Assembly: GCF_027158465.1 (NCBI RefSeq)
Contig: NZ_JAMKYL010000004.1
Span: forward strand, 62,001 to 126,000
Direction: 5' to 3'
Source of the DNA: Oxalobacter paeniformigenes
GTDB taxonomy: Bacteria > Pseudomonadota > Gammaproteobacteria > Burkholderiales > Burkholderiaceae_D
Length of the DNA: 64,000 nt
Below the pieces are notes generated by a model. The model was given only the letters and a program-made list of their open reading frames with translations. It did not search any database and was not told where the DNA came from. The position numbers and the translations under genes were made by a program. This document shows, piece after piece, positions 16,297-24,768 of the stretch (positions are counted from its first letter, which is position 1; the number at the start of each line of letters is the position of its first letter).

Positions 16297-17090
16297 ACAA
16301 GAAAACGAAATCGTTCCCTTTGCCATTGTCCAGTGTGATGGGACGGTCTTCGTTTGAAAAACCGATGCGCTCAGATGCAGGATGGCCCACCAGCACACTG
16401 ACAGGCGGTACAGCGCAGGTTGTGACGCCAAAAATGGCGCGTCATGAATTGCCGTTGTCGCGATCCTTGCAGTCAATGGTGGAAAGACTGGCATTGGCCG
16501 GGATTCGTGACAAGGTCGTTCTGTCGGCGATGGGGCAGGTTCCCAGGCATCTTTTCGTCGATCCTGGGTTGTCAGGACAGGCCTATGCGGATGTTGCGTT
16601 GCCGATCGGCGCACACCAGACGATTTCGAAACCTTCTACCGTTGCCAAGATGATGGAAGCATTGCGGATGGGGCAGGAAGCGCGGCTGATGCAAAAGATT
16701 CTCGAAATCGGCACGGGATGCGGTTATCAGGCGGCGATTCTCGCTAAAATAGCGAAAGAGGTTTATTCTGTCGAGCGGATAAAAAGTTTGCATGAGCTGG
16801 CGCGACACAATCTCCGGTCGCTGCGAATCGGCAATTTGCGTTTGCATTATGGTGACGGTATGCTGGGGTTGCCACAGGTGGCGCCTTTTGACGGTATCAT
16901 TATCGCCGCTGCAGGACTGGAAATACCGGATGCGTTGTTCGATCAGCTGGCTGTCGGAGGCAGGCTGATTGCACCGGTCGGCGGAGAACAGCAAACCTTG
17001 CAGCTGGTCAGGCGTGTGGCGAAAAACAAATGGGAGTGCATGGTGGTGGACGATTGTCATTTTGTGCCACTGCGGCAAGGTACGGTCTGA
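16293..17090 (+). CDS. pcm: Protein-L-isoaspartate O-methyltransferase
   Basis: Repairs isoaspartyl residues in aged proteins using S-adenosylmethionine. The conserved PCMT domain occupies roughly residues 60-265, with ISKPSTVAKMMEAL, the SAM-binding LEIGTGCGYQAAIL and PFDGIIIAAAGLEIP. About 55 N-terminal residues precede the E. coli-type start. This N-terminal extension is common in betaproteobacterial Pcm proteins but has no evident motif. The ATG overlaps the surE stop (ATGA). Confidence 0.94.
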   Translation: MNKKTKSFPLPLSSVMGRSSFEKPMRSDAGWPTSTLTGGTAQVVTPKMARHELPLSRSLQSMVERLALAGIRDKVVLSAMGQVPRHLFVDPGLSGQAYADVALPIGAHQTISKPSTVAKMMEALRMGQEARLMQKILEIGTGCGYQAAILAKIAKEVYSVERIKSLHELARHNLRSLRIGNLRLHYGDGMLGLPQVAPFDGIIIAAAGLEIPDALFDQLAVGGRLIAPVGGEQQTLQLVRRVAKNKWECMVVDDCHFVPLRQGTV

Positions 17091-17124
17091 CCAGGCAGTA
17101 CGAACAGAATTTGGAATACGATAA

Positions 17125-17946
17125 ATGAAAAAGACGGGTTATCCTTTACTGATGATTATCTGTGCCGGTTTGTGCGCGTGCAGCAGTCCGCAGAGAACGG
17201 CGCCGATTTCCGACAGGTCCACCATTACCAGTTCGTCCTATGAGGCGCCTATCGACAGGAATACGGTTCGTTATACCGTGAAAAGCGGGGATACGCTTTC
17301 GCAGATTTCGCGTCGATCGGGACACAGTGTTGCCGAACTGGCGGCATGGAACCAGATCAGCGATCTCAATGATCTGAAAGTCGGTCAGGTGATATGGGTA
17401 CAGGCGCCGACGGGAGAAACTTCCGGAGTGCAGACAGCCAGTGTGGGTACATCTTCGCAAGTGGAGGTACGCTCGATCGATTCCGGAAGCAAAGGATCCC
17501 AAACAGCACCTGCGTCGTCCGCCAAAAGTACGACACAGACTACTGCTGCCGCTTCCGTATCAGGTGGTGTAAAGGAAGTCGATGGTATCAACTGGAGCTG
17601 GCCAGCTAACGGAAATATCATTGCATCGTTTGCAGCAGGAAAAAACAGGGGAATCGATATTGCCGGAACGAAAGGGCAGAAAGTGCTTTCAGCCGCTGAT
17701 GGTACGGTTCTGCACAAGGGCAGCATGAACGGTTACGGCAATCTCGTCATTATCAAGCACAGTGACAACGTCTTGTCGGCCTATGCGCACAACGACAAGA
17801 TTCTCGTTCAGGAAAAACAGCAGATCAAACGCGGTCAGCAAATTGCCGAGATGGGCAGTACCGACAGCGACAGGGTCAAGCTGCACTTTGAAATACGCTA
17901 CCAGGGCAAGCCGGTCGATCCGGTAAGATATCTGCCTGCCCGCTGA
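17125..17946 (+). CDS. nlpD: Lipoprotein NlpD, amidase activator (LysM + degenerate LytM domain)
   Basis: Outer-membrane lipoprotein expected to activate AmiC-type amidase during cell separation. The 273-residue product has a signal peptide with lipobox LCAC (Cys about 19), a LysM domain (about residues 50-93, VRYTVKSGDTLSQISR), a Ser/Thr-rich linker, and a C-terminal M23/LytM domain. Catalytic zinc ligands are not all conserved: the first His position reads NRGIDIAG, as in E. coli NlpD, while KLHFEIRY is kept. It is therefore an activator, not an active peptidase. In most relatives rpoS follows immediately; here rlmD does. Confidence 0.94.
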   Translation: MKKTGYPLLMIICAGLCACSSPQRTAPISDRSTITSSSYEAPIDRNTVRYTVKSGDTLSQISRRSGHSVAELAAWNQISDLNDLKVGQVIWVQAPTGETSGVQTASVGTSSQVEVRSIDSGSKGSQTAPASSAKSTTQTTAAASVSGGVKEVDGINWSWPANGNIIASFAAGKNRGIDIAGTKGQKVLSAADGTVLHKGSMNGYGNLVIIKHSDNVLSAYAHNDKILVQEKQQIKRGQQIAEMGSTDSDRVKLHFEIRYQGKPVDPVRYLPAR

Positions 17947-17968
17947 CGGGCGATTTCATTTTCTTTTT

Positions 17969-17997
17969 GTAACGCATATTTGACGAATATGCGTTAC
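17969..17997. repeat. Perfect 12-bp inverted repeat between nlpD and rlmD
   Basis: GTAACGCATATT and AATATGCGTTAC are exact reverse complements separated by TGACG. There is no following T run on the plus strand beyond CTTTTC, so this is either a weak nlpD terminator or an operator for rlmD. It occupies the place where rpoS is usually found. Confidence 0.6.
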
Positions 17998-18017
17998 ATG
18001 CTTTTCAAACATCATTT

Positions 18018-19373
18018 ATGTCTGCTCATATCATTTCAATCAAGGCACTGGATGCCGAAGGACGGGGTGTCGGCTATTTATCCAATGAAGATGGCACACC
18101 CGGGAAGGTCGTCTTTGTCGAGGACGCCTTGCCGGGAGAAACAGTCCGGTGCGAGATTCTGAAAAGAAAAAGCAAATGGGAACTTGCAAAGGCCGTTTCG
18201 CTGATTCACGAATCGGCGATGCGGGTTCGGCCGGCATGTCCCAGTTTCGGGATTTGCGGCGGGTGTTCCATGCAGCATCTCGAGCCTGCCGCACAAGTTG
18301 CCATCAAGCAGCGTGTGCTGGAAGACAATTTGTGGCATATCGGCCGTGTCAGACCGGAACGGATATTGCGCCCCATTCATGGGCCCTACTGGGGGTACCG
18401 TTTCCGTGCGCGGCTGTCGGTCAATTATGTACCGAAAAAAGGCGGCATACTGGTTGGTTTCAGGGAAAAACAGTCGCGGTATATCGCCGATATGAAGCAG
18501 TGTCCGGTATTGCCTGCACATATTTCCGATATGCTGGTACCTTTGCGCGAGCTGATCGGTTCATTGTCCATTTTTCGTCAGATACCGCAAATCGAAGTGG
18601 CGATCGGAAACGACAAAAACGGGATCGTGACGGCTTTGTTGTTGAGGATCATGGCGCCGTTGACAGCTGCGGATGAGCAAGCATTGAAAGATTTTGCAGA
18701 CAAGCACCATGTCCAATGGTGGTTGCAGTCGAAAGGTCCGGATACCATCAAACGGTTTTATCCTGACGAAAACCGGTTGCAATACTGGTTACCGGAATTC
18801 GATGTCGAAATGCCGTTCAAGCCGGGGGATTTTACGCAGGTCAATTACCGGATCAACCAGGTATTGGTATCGCGAGCGATTCGCTTGCTTGGCATCGAGG
18901 TAGGACATCGGGTTGCCGACCTGTTTTGCGGACTGGGCAATTTTTCCTTGCCGATGGCACGGTTTGCCGGAGAACTTGTCGGGATCGAAGGAAGCGACAC
19001 GCTGACGCAACGCGCAAGAGAGGCGGCCATTCGCAATGGCTTGCAGGACAAGACCCGTTTCGAAACACGTAATCTGTTTGAGATGACGGAAACAGACTGG
19101 GTTGCGCTGGGTGCGTTCGATCGTGTACTGATTGATCCGCCGAGAGATGGTGCGGCATCTGTTTGCCAGTCGATTGCAGCGCTGGATGATGAACACAGGC
19201 GTTTTCGTCCGGAACGGATCGTGTACGTATCGTGCAATCCGTCCACATTGGCGCGTGATGCTGGCATTCTGACGGGTAGCGGGCATTACCGGCTGATGGC
19301 CGCAGGTGTCGTGAACATGTTTCCACATACCTCGCATGTGGAATCCATGGCAGTTTTCGAACGGAAAGACTGA
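18018..19373 (+). CDS. rlmD: 23S rRNA (uracil-1939-C5) methyltransferase RlmD
   Basis: SAM-dependent methyltransferase acting on U1939 of 23S rRNA. The 451-residue protein has an N-terminal TRAM domain (residues 1-60), a 4Fe-4S cluster motif CPSFGICGGC near residue 75, a SAM site DLFCGLGNFSLPMA, the DPPRDGA motif and the catalytic cysteine in VYVSCNPSTLARD. Size and motifs match RumA/RlmD rather than RlmC or TrmA. It starts with ATG at 18018, 71 bases after nlpD. A 9-bp inverted repeat AAAAGTGGC/GCCACTTTT (19417-19425 with 19460-19468) downstream may end transcription. Confidence 0.94.
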   Translation: MSAHIISIKALDAEGRGVGYLSNEDGTPGKVVFVEDALPGETVRCEILKRKSKWELAKAVSLIHESAMRVRPACPSFGICGGCSMQHLEPAAQVAIKQRVLEDNLWHIGRVRPERILRPIHGPYWGYRFRARLSVNYVPKKGGILVGFREKQSRYIADMKQCPVLPAHISDMLVPLRELIGSLSIFRQIPQIEVAIGNDKNGIVTALLLRIMAPLTAADEQALKDFADKHHVQWWLQSKGPDTIKRFYPDENRLQYWLPEFDVEMPFKPGDFTQVNYRINQVLVSRAIRLLGIEVGHRVADLFCGLGNFSLPMARFAGELVGIEGSDTLTQRAREAAIRNGLQDKTRFETRNLFEMTETDWVALGAFDRVLIDPPRDGAASVCQSIAALDDEHRRFRPERIVYVSCNPSTLARDAGILTGSGHYRLMAAGVVNMFPHTSHVESMAVFERKD

Positions 19374-19506
19374 TCGGGCGTCGTACGCGTTTTCCTGAAA
19401 TAGTGTATGGTTGTCAAAAAGTGGCGTTGGTATGCCGGATAATGACCTGACGGGGACAAGCCACTTTTCGTGATACGTCGGGTTCTCAGAAAATACGGGA
19501 GCGTTC

Positions 19507-19935
19507 ATGAACAACCGAAAGAAAATACACAAAACCGATGCCGAATGGCGTGCCTTGCTGTCTCCGTTGGCCTATGAAGTTACACGGCAGGGCGGAACGG
19601 AATATCCTTTTACGGGACAGTACTGGAATCATGACGAAACGGGAGTATATTATTGTGTGAATTGCGGAACACCCCTGTTTTTGTCGGATACCAAATTCGA
19701 TGCCGGTTGCGGCTGGCCAAGTTTTTTCAAACCGGTCGATCCGGATAATGTCACAGAAAGAGTGGATACCCGTTTGGGTATGGTTCGTACGGAAATCCTG
19801 TGTGCTGTATGCGATGCCCATCTGGGGCATGTATTCAATGACGGGCCGCCGCCGACAGGGTTGCGGTATTGCATCAATTCTGTCGCATTGCGGTTCGAGC
19901 CTTTGCAGATCGGCAGGCAATCTACTGCTAAATGA
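19507..19935 (+). CDS. msrB: Peptide-methionine (R)-S-oxide reductase
   Basis: Repairs methionine-R-sulfoxide in oxidised proteins. The 142-residue SelR-domain protein carries two zinc CxxC pairs (CVNCG and CAVCDAHLGH), the GCGWPSFF motif and a catalytic Cys in LRYCINSVALRF. It is cytosolic (no signal peptide) and not fused to MsrA. The ATG at 19507 is preceded by GGGAG. The stop lies nine bases before the yciB start, so the two are probably co-transcribed. Confidence 0.95.
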   Translation: MNNRKKIHKTDAEWRALLSPLAYEVTRQGGTEYPFTGQYWNHDETGVYYCVNCGTPLFLSDTKFDAGCGWPSFFKPVDPDNVTERVDTRLGMVRTEILCAVCDAHLGHVFNDGPPPTGLRYCINSVALRFEPLQIGRQSTAK

Positions 19936-19944
19936 TTGAATAAA

Positions 19945-20568
19945 ATGAAGTTTCTATTTGACTTGTTTCCAGTTATCCTGTTTTTCGGCTCGTTTTCATG
20001 GGCGAAGAAAAATCTGGCGGCTGCCCAGGCAGTCGCCGACCGTTATTTGTCTGCTTTTGTGGCAGGACCACAGATTCCGGAATCGTCGGTGCCGATTCTG
20101 ATCGCAACCGCGCTGGCGATTGTGGCCAGTGCCTTGCAGATCATCTACCTGTTGTTGAGAAGAAAGAAAATCGAGGCGACCTTGTGGGTGTCGCTTGTCG
20201 TGATCACGATTTTCGGTGGCGCTACCATTTATTTCGGCAGTGAGGAATTCATCAAGTGGAAGCCGACGGTTCTGTACTGGCTGTTCGGTGGCGCGTTGTT
20301 GCTGGCACAGCTGATATTCAGGAAAAATCTGATCCGTGCCATGATGGAAAAGAAAATCCAGTTGCCTGATGCCATATGGAAAAAACTGAATATGGCGTGG
20401 GTCCTCTTCTTTGTATTTATGGGGATTCTCAATCTTTATGTCGCGTTCTGGGGGGGGTTCGAAACATCGACATGGGTCAGTTTCAAGCTGTTCGGCGGGA
20501 TGGGACTTATGCTGGTGTTTGTTATCGGACAAAGCGTTTATTTGTCGCGGCACCTGAAAAATACCTGA
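19945..20568 (+). CDS. yciB: Inner-membrane-spanning protein YciB (septation protein A family)
   Basis: Polytopic inner-membrane protein of 207 residues linked in enterobacteria to envelope synthesis and cell division. It begins MKFLFDLFPVILFF, the typical start, and contains about five hydrophobic segments. Conserved signatures include KPTVLYWLFG, the region around LPDAIWKKLNMAWVLFF and the FKLFGGMGLMLVF end. I prefer the ATG at 19945 to the TTG at 19936. The exact biochemical role in the family is not settled. Confidence 0.93.
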   Translation: MKFLFDLFPVILFFGSFSWAKKNLAAAQAVADRYLSAFVAGPQIPESSVPILIATALAIVASALQIIYLLLRRKKIEATLWVSLVVITIFGGATIYFGSEEFIKWKPTVLYWLFGGALLLAQLIFRKNLIRAMMEKKIQLPDAIWKKLNMAWVLFFVFMGILNLYVAFWGGFETSTWVSFKLFGGMGLMLVFVIGQSVYLSRHLKNT

Positions 20569-20586
20569 CAAAATCGCATGTCACAT

Positions 20587-20621
20587 GAAAAAAGCGTGAA
20601 GAAAATTTCACGCTTTTTTAT
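20587..20621. terminator. Bidirectional terminator between yciB and crotonase-family gene
   Basis: AAAAAAGCGTGAA and TTCACGCTTTTTT pair around GAAAA, with A and T runs at both ends, so it can act in either direction for the two convergent genes. The 3' arm overlaps the stop codon of the minus-strand gene. Confidence 0.85.
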
Positions 20622-21445
20622 TTTCCTTCGAAATCGGGAAGGGATCGGTTGATGAAGGCATGGTATCCCTTACTGTAATCGGTCGTGTCGAAACAGTCGA
20701 AACACTCGTCATATTCCTGGGGCGTGACAGGGGAAGGATCGGCCAGTCGGCGGATGAAGCGTTTATGCCAGCGTGTGGCCAGCGGGGCACCTGATGCGAT
20801 ATCGGAAACGGATTGGCGGACGGCATCGGCCAGTTTTTCATCCGGCAGGACACGTGTGACCAGATGGCGTTCAAGGGCTTCACGGGCATTGAAAATCCGT
20901 CCTTCCAGCAATATTTCCATGATGACATCCGGACTGGTCAGCCTCAGCAGCGGTTTCAGTTCGGGGTAGGCCATGACCAGCCCCAGATTCTTGATCGGAG
21001 CGCCGAAACGTGAAGATTCGCAGCAAAGGCGGATATCGCAGACGGCAGCAAGTTCAAGACCGGCACCGACACAGAGACCGCGTATTTCCGCGATGACGGG
21101 AACAGGGCAGTTTTCGAATGCTTCCAGCGTCCGGTGCATTAGTTCACCATATTCACGTGCCTGTGCCTTGTTTGCCCGGCAGACAGAAAATTCATGGATG
21201 TCGCAGCCCGGGGAAAAGGCTTTAGGTGATGTACTGCGCAGGACGATGCAGCGCAAGGAAGTGTCGGCGGACGATGTCGTGATGGCCTGATACAGGCGCA
21301 TCCACATATGACGGGTGATGGCGTTGAGTTTATCTGGACGGTTCAGGACGATGGCGGCGGTATGTCCGTCGCGTTCCAGATACACCGGTTCGTTCCTGTC
21401 GTCCAGCGGAAACGAACCGGCGGAAAGTGCAGACGATATGTCCAT
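20618..21445 (-). CDS. Crotonase (enoyl-CoA hydratase/isomerase) family protein
   Basis: A 275-residue protein of the crotonase superfamily, whose members act on acyl-CoA thioesters. Visible are LNRPDKLNAIT, the FSPGCDIHEF acyl-pocket segment, and the oxyanion-hole stretch around GLCVGAGLELAAVCD. Glu131 corresponds to the first catalytic glutamate of rat enoyl-CoA hydratase. The second (the QPE motif) is replaced by Ile151 in FGAPIKNLG. Canonical hydratase activity is therefore doubtful; an isomerase, decarboxylase or hydrolase role is possible. The gene lies directly downstream of ppc on the same strand (11-base gap), suggesting co-transcription. Confidence 0.85.
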   Translation of the reverse strand: MDISSALSAGSFPLDDRNEPVYLERDGHTAAIVLNRPDKLNAITRHMWMRLYQAITTSSADTSLRCIVLRSTSPKAFSPGCDIHEFSVCRANKAQAREYGELMHRTLEAFENCPVPVIAEIRGLCVGAGLELAAVCDIRLCCESSRFGAPIKNLGLVMAYPELKPLLRLTSPDVIMEILLEGRIFNAREALERHLVTRVLPDEKLADAVRQSVSDIASGAPLATRWHKRFIRRLADPSPVTPQEYDECFDCFDTTDYSKGYHAFINRSLPDFEGK

Positions 21446-21455
21446 GCTGCGTATA

Positions 21456-24302
21456 TCAGCCCGTATTACGCATACCGGCCGAAATACCGTTGATGGTCAG
21501 GTGGATGCCGCGGGTCGCACGGGCATCGAGGTTTTCCGGATTGTTGCCCGGATTACGGTGCCGTTTGATCAGTTCCACCTGCAAGTGGTTCAACGGGTCG
21601 ATATAGGCCAGACGGTCTTTCAGCGCTCTGGCCAGCGTCGGGTTGTTGACCAGCCGTTCTTTTTCATGGGTGATGATCTCGAAGCTTTCCAGTGTACGCT
21701 GGTGTTCGGCACAAATTTGCGAGAACACAGTGTCGCGCAGATTACGGTCTGTTACCAGTTCTGAATAGCGGTAGGCAATTGCCAGATCGGCCTTTGCAAG
21801 CACCATATCCATATTGGAAAGCATGGATTCGAAGAACGGCCATTCCTTGTACATGGATTGCAACAGGGCGATTTTCCTGTTTCTGACTTGCGGATCGTTT
21901 TCATCAAGCCATTCGATGATAGCCGATCCGAAACCGTACCAGCCCGGCAGCAGAACGCGGCATTGTCCCCACGAGAAGCTCCATGGAATGGCTCTCAAAT
22001 CTTCGATACGGCGTGACGATTTGCGCGATGCCGGGCGTGAACCGATGTTCAGTTCCGCGATTTCGGCAATCGGGGTGGACTGGAAAAAGTAATCGGTGAA
22101 TCCAGGCGTTTCATAGACCAGATGACGATAGGCTTTGTAGGCCAGTGCGGAAATTTCTTCCAGCGCCGTTTCAAAGTCATGCATCTTGTCGGCGTATTTC
22201 TTGTTCGGGTCTTCCGGCATGAGGCTGGCTTCAAGAGTGGAAGCGACCAGCAATTCAAGATTACGGCTGCCGATTTCGGCATGCGAAAACTTGGACGCGA
22301 TCATTTCACCCTGTTCGGTCAGACGGATTTGTCCGTTGACGGTGCCGTGTGGCTGCGCCAGGATCGCTTCATAGGTCGGACCGCCCCCACGTCCGACGGT
22401 ACCGCCACGTCCATGGAACAGACGCAGTTTGACGCCCATTTCGTTGAACAGTGCGACAAGCTGTTTTTCTGCCTTGTAGAGTTCCCAGTTGGAAGTCGTG
22501 TAGCCACCATCCTTGTTCGAGTCGGAATAACCGAGCATGACTTCCTGAAGATCGCCCTGTTTGTGGATCAGCTTGCGGACGAATGGAATGCTCATGGCCT
22601 GTTTCATGATGGTGGAGGCCAGTCTCAAGTCGGGAATCGTTTCGAAAAGCGGGATGGCCATCAGATCCAGTTCTGCATCGTCCCACTGGTGGTTGATGCC
22701 GCCCGTGCCGTTGCGTTTCGGATGCAGCAGGCCGGATTCCTTTTGCAGAAGGTACACTTCCAGCAGATCGGATACCGTTTCGGTATGCGAGATGATGTAA
22801 TTGGTGATGGCACGTTTTCCGTATTGTTCACGGATATAACGGGCGGTCCGCATGATTCTGAGTTCGGATGTGGTTTCTTCCGAATATTGCGCAAAAGGAG
22901 AATACAGCAGACGCGGTTTGCTCAGTTCGCTGATCAGCAGTTCGACCTTCTTTGCTTCGGAAAGTCCGGCGTAATTCGGTTCAACCTGTGCGGCGGCGAA
23001 AATTTCCGTCAGGACACGTTCATGCACATCGGAGCTTTGCCGCATGTCCAGGGTCGCCAGATGGAAGCCGAAAATATCGACGGCGGATTTCAGAAGGCCA
23101 AGCCTTGGGCGGACGATCAGTTCGCCGGCATTCTGGTTGAGCGAATCGATCATGACCTGCAAATCGGCGCTGAATTCTTCCGGTGAGGCATAGGGTTCAC
23201 CAACACCGACTTCGCTGCGCGAGAGGCTTGTCATCCCGTAATCACGTGCGGTGGCAGCCAGTCGTGAATAGATGGAAATCAGGACACGGCGATACGGTTC
23301 ATCGACACGGTGCATGGAGGTATCGGCCGATGCATCGGCCATTTTCTGCAGTTCGGGGCTGACATGATTGAGCAGCGATGACATGGACAGCTCTGCCCCC
23401 AGATTGTGGATTTCTTCCAGATAGAATTCCATAATCAGATGTGATTGCCGTTCCAGTGCATGCAGCATGGTATCAGCATTGACATTGGGATTGCCGTCAC
23501 GGTCGCCGCCGATCCAGCTGCCCATTTGCAGATATTTGCTTTCGGAACCGGGTGAGGGGATACCGTCGGCATTTTCAGGATATCTTTCTTCGATTTCTTC
23601 CTGGATGGTTCGGTAGAGTTCAGGCAGCTCCCGCAAAAAGGTGATCCGGTAATAGGAAAGCGCATTGTTGATTTCATCGGCGACAGACAGGCGGGTATAA
23701 CGCAACAGCCTGGTTTGCCAGAGTGCTGCAATGCGAGCATACAGCATTTCGGTATTGTGCTTGCGTTCCTTTGGTGTCATATCGGCATCGTGTTCAGCAA
23801 GCAAACGTGCGATTTCACGTTCGCTGTCCAAGGTGCTTTTGCGCTGTACTTCGGTAGGATGTGCCGTCAGCACCGGTGAAATGAAAGTTTCGCGAAGCAG
23901 TTTCTTGATGTCGGATCCGGAGACGCCAGCCTTGTCGAGCATGTCCAGTGCATAAGTCAGGCTGCCTTTTTCAGGTGCTTCACCTGCGATTCTGGCAGCT
24001 CTGTATGCAAGATTGGCATGCTTGTCGACTGCGATGTTCGCAAGATGGGAAAAGTAGGAAAAGGCTCTGACGACTGAAATAGCATGGTTGCGGCTCAAGT
24101 TTTTGAGCAGGTTGTTCAGGGTATCGGCTGAATACAGATTGGGATTGCGCCGGAAACTGACAGCCGTGCGCCGGATTTTTTCAACCAGATTGAAAATTTC
24201 TTCGCCTTCTTTTTCCCGGATGACATCGCCGAGCATGCGTCCCAGCATGCGGATATCTTCTTTTTCCGGTGCTTCCTGTAAGGATTGATGCAGATCTGCC
24301 AT
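21456..24302 (-). CDS. ppc: Phosphoenolpyruvate carboxylase
   Basis: Carboxylates phosphoenolpyruvate with bicarbonate to give oxaloacetate, replenishing the TCA cycle. The 948-residue product covers the entire family. Key motifs: VLTAHPTEVQRKS (catalytic His), GSWIGGDRDGNPNV, GYSDSNKDGG, the FHGRGGTVGRGGGP loop, the IPWSFSWGQCRVLLPGWYG region, and the C-terminal ISAGMRNTG. The ATG at 24302 (MADLHQS) is chosen because upstream codons overlap a terminator-like hairpin. The upstream gap is long and structured, so expression is likely regulated. A crotonase-family gene follows directly. Confidence 0.97.
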   Translation of the reverse strand: MADLHQSLQEAPEKEDIRMLGRMLGDVIREKEGEEIFNLVEKIRRTAVSFRRNPNLYSADTLNNLLKNLSRNHAISVVRAFSYFSHLANIAVDKHANLAYRAARIAGEAPEKGSLTYALDMLDKAGVSGSDIKKLLRETFISPVLTAHPTEVQRKSTLDSEREIARLLAEHDADMTPKERKHNTEMLYARIAALWQTRLLRYTRLSVADEINNALSYYRITFLRELPELYRTIQEEIEERYPENADGIPSPGSESKYLQMGSWIGGDRDGNPNVNADTMLHALERQSHLIMEFYLEEIHNLGAELSMSSLLNHVSPELQKMADASADTSMHRVDEPYRRVLISIYSRLAATARDYGMTSLSRSEVGVGEPYASPEEFSADLQVMIDSLNQNAGELIVRPRLGLLKSAVDIFGFHLATLDMRQSSDVHERVLTEIFAAAQVEPNYAGLSEAKKVELLISELSKPRLLYSPFAQYSEETTSELRIMRTARYIREQYGKRAITNYIISHTETVSDLLEVYLLQKESGLLHPKRNGTGGINHQWDDAELDLMAIPLFETIPDLRLASTIMKQAMSIPFVRKLIHKQGDLQEVMLGYSDSNKDGGYTTSNWELYKAEKQLVALFNEMGVKLRLFHGRGGTVGRGGGPTYEAILAQPHGTVNGQIRLTEQGEMIASKFSHAEIGSRNLELLVASTLEASLMPEDPNKKYADKMHDFETALEEISALAYKAYRHLVYETPGFTDYFFQSTPIAEIAELNIGSRPASRKSSRRIEDLRAIPWSFSWGQCRVLLPGWYGFGSAIIEWLDENDPQVRNRKIALLQSMYKEWPFFESMLSNMDMVLAKADLAIAYRYSELVTDRNLRDTVFSQICAEHQRTLESFEIITHEKERLVNNPTLARALKDRLAYIDPLNHLQVELIKRHRNPGNNPENLDARATRGIHLTINGISAGMRNTG

Positions 24303-24768
24303 AGTGATAATAAGGTCAGGTAAAACAAAAATTCCGGCCACTGTCAATGGCCGGTTTCATGATTTCCAAAAGGTTTGATTGTCGTCAAATTTCCTGAAAA
24401 GCGGGAATGCAGACTTTTCGGACGGAACCCGGAGCCGGTACCGTCGCATCCTCATGACTTGTTCAGACGGGCATATGAACGGACTCGTTCATTTCCATCA
24501 TGCATTACAGCATGTGACAGTCTGTCGCATGCACATGCATTTGCACAAATAAAGGAGTATACCTTTTTTTTGTGCTAATCCTAAATTTTGCAGGGGATTT
24601 TCCTGAAAAAATGATGGTATGACAGCGTAATGTACCGGTTTGGCAAATCATTGCGCCGATATTCGTGACAAGACAACGGTCAGCTTGAAAGGCATGCTGG
24701 CATGCATGTGACATGGCGGACGGACCGGAATCCTGTGTGATGATGCCGACAGTCCGTCGGACCATATA
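24303..24768 (-). promoter_or_regulatory. Long structured region upstream of ppc
   Basis: A 466-base gap with no credible coding region. From right to left on the ppc strand it has a compound hairpin (GCACAAA 24543-24549 with TTTGTGC 24569-24575, containing AAAGG/CCTTT), a 21-bp near-palindrome CATGTGACAG-T-CTGTCGCATG at 24511-24531, and an intrinsic-terminator-like hairpin in the immediate ppc leader. The 21-bp dyad resembles an operator. Part of the region could encode a small RNA, but I cannot show that from sequence alone. Confidence 0.4.
24325..24354 (-). terminator. Terminator-like hairpin in the ppc leader
   Basis: Stem CCGGCCA/TGGCCGG pairs 24334-24340 with 24348-24354 around a seven-base loop. 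On the minus strand it is followed by AATTTTTGTTTT. It lies 22 bases upstream of the ppc ATG and over 400 bases past the upstream gene, so it looks like an attenuator of ppc or the end of a leader RNA. Confidence 0.65.

Noticed and set aside
22122..23186. 354-codon plus-strand open frame opposite ppc
   Set aside because: Antisense shadow of a clear phosphoenolpyruvate carboxylase gene.
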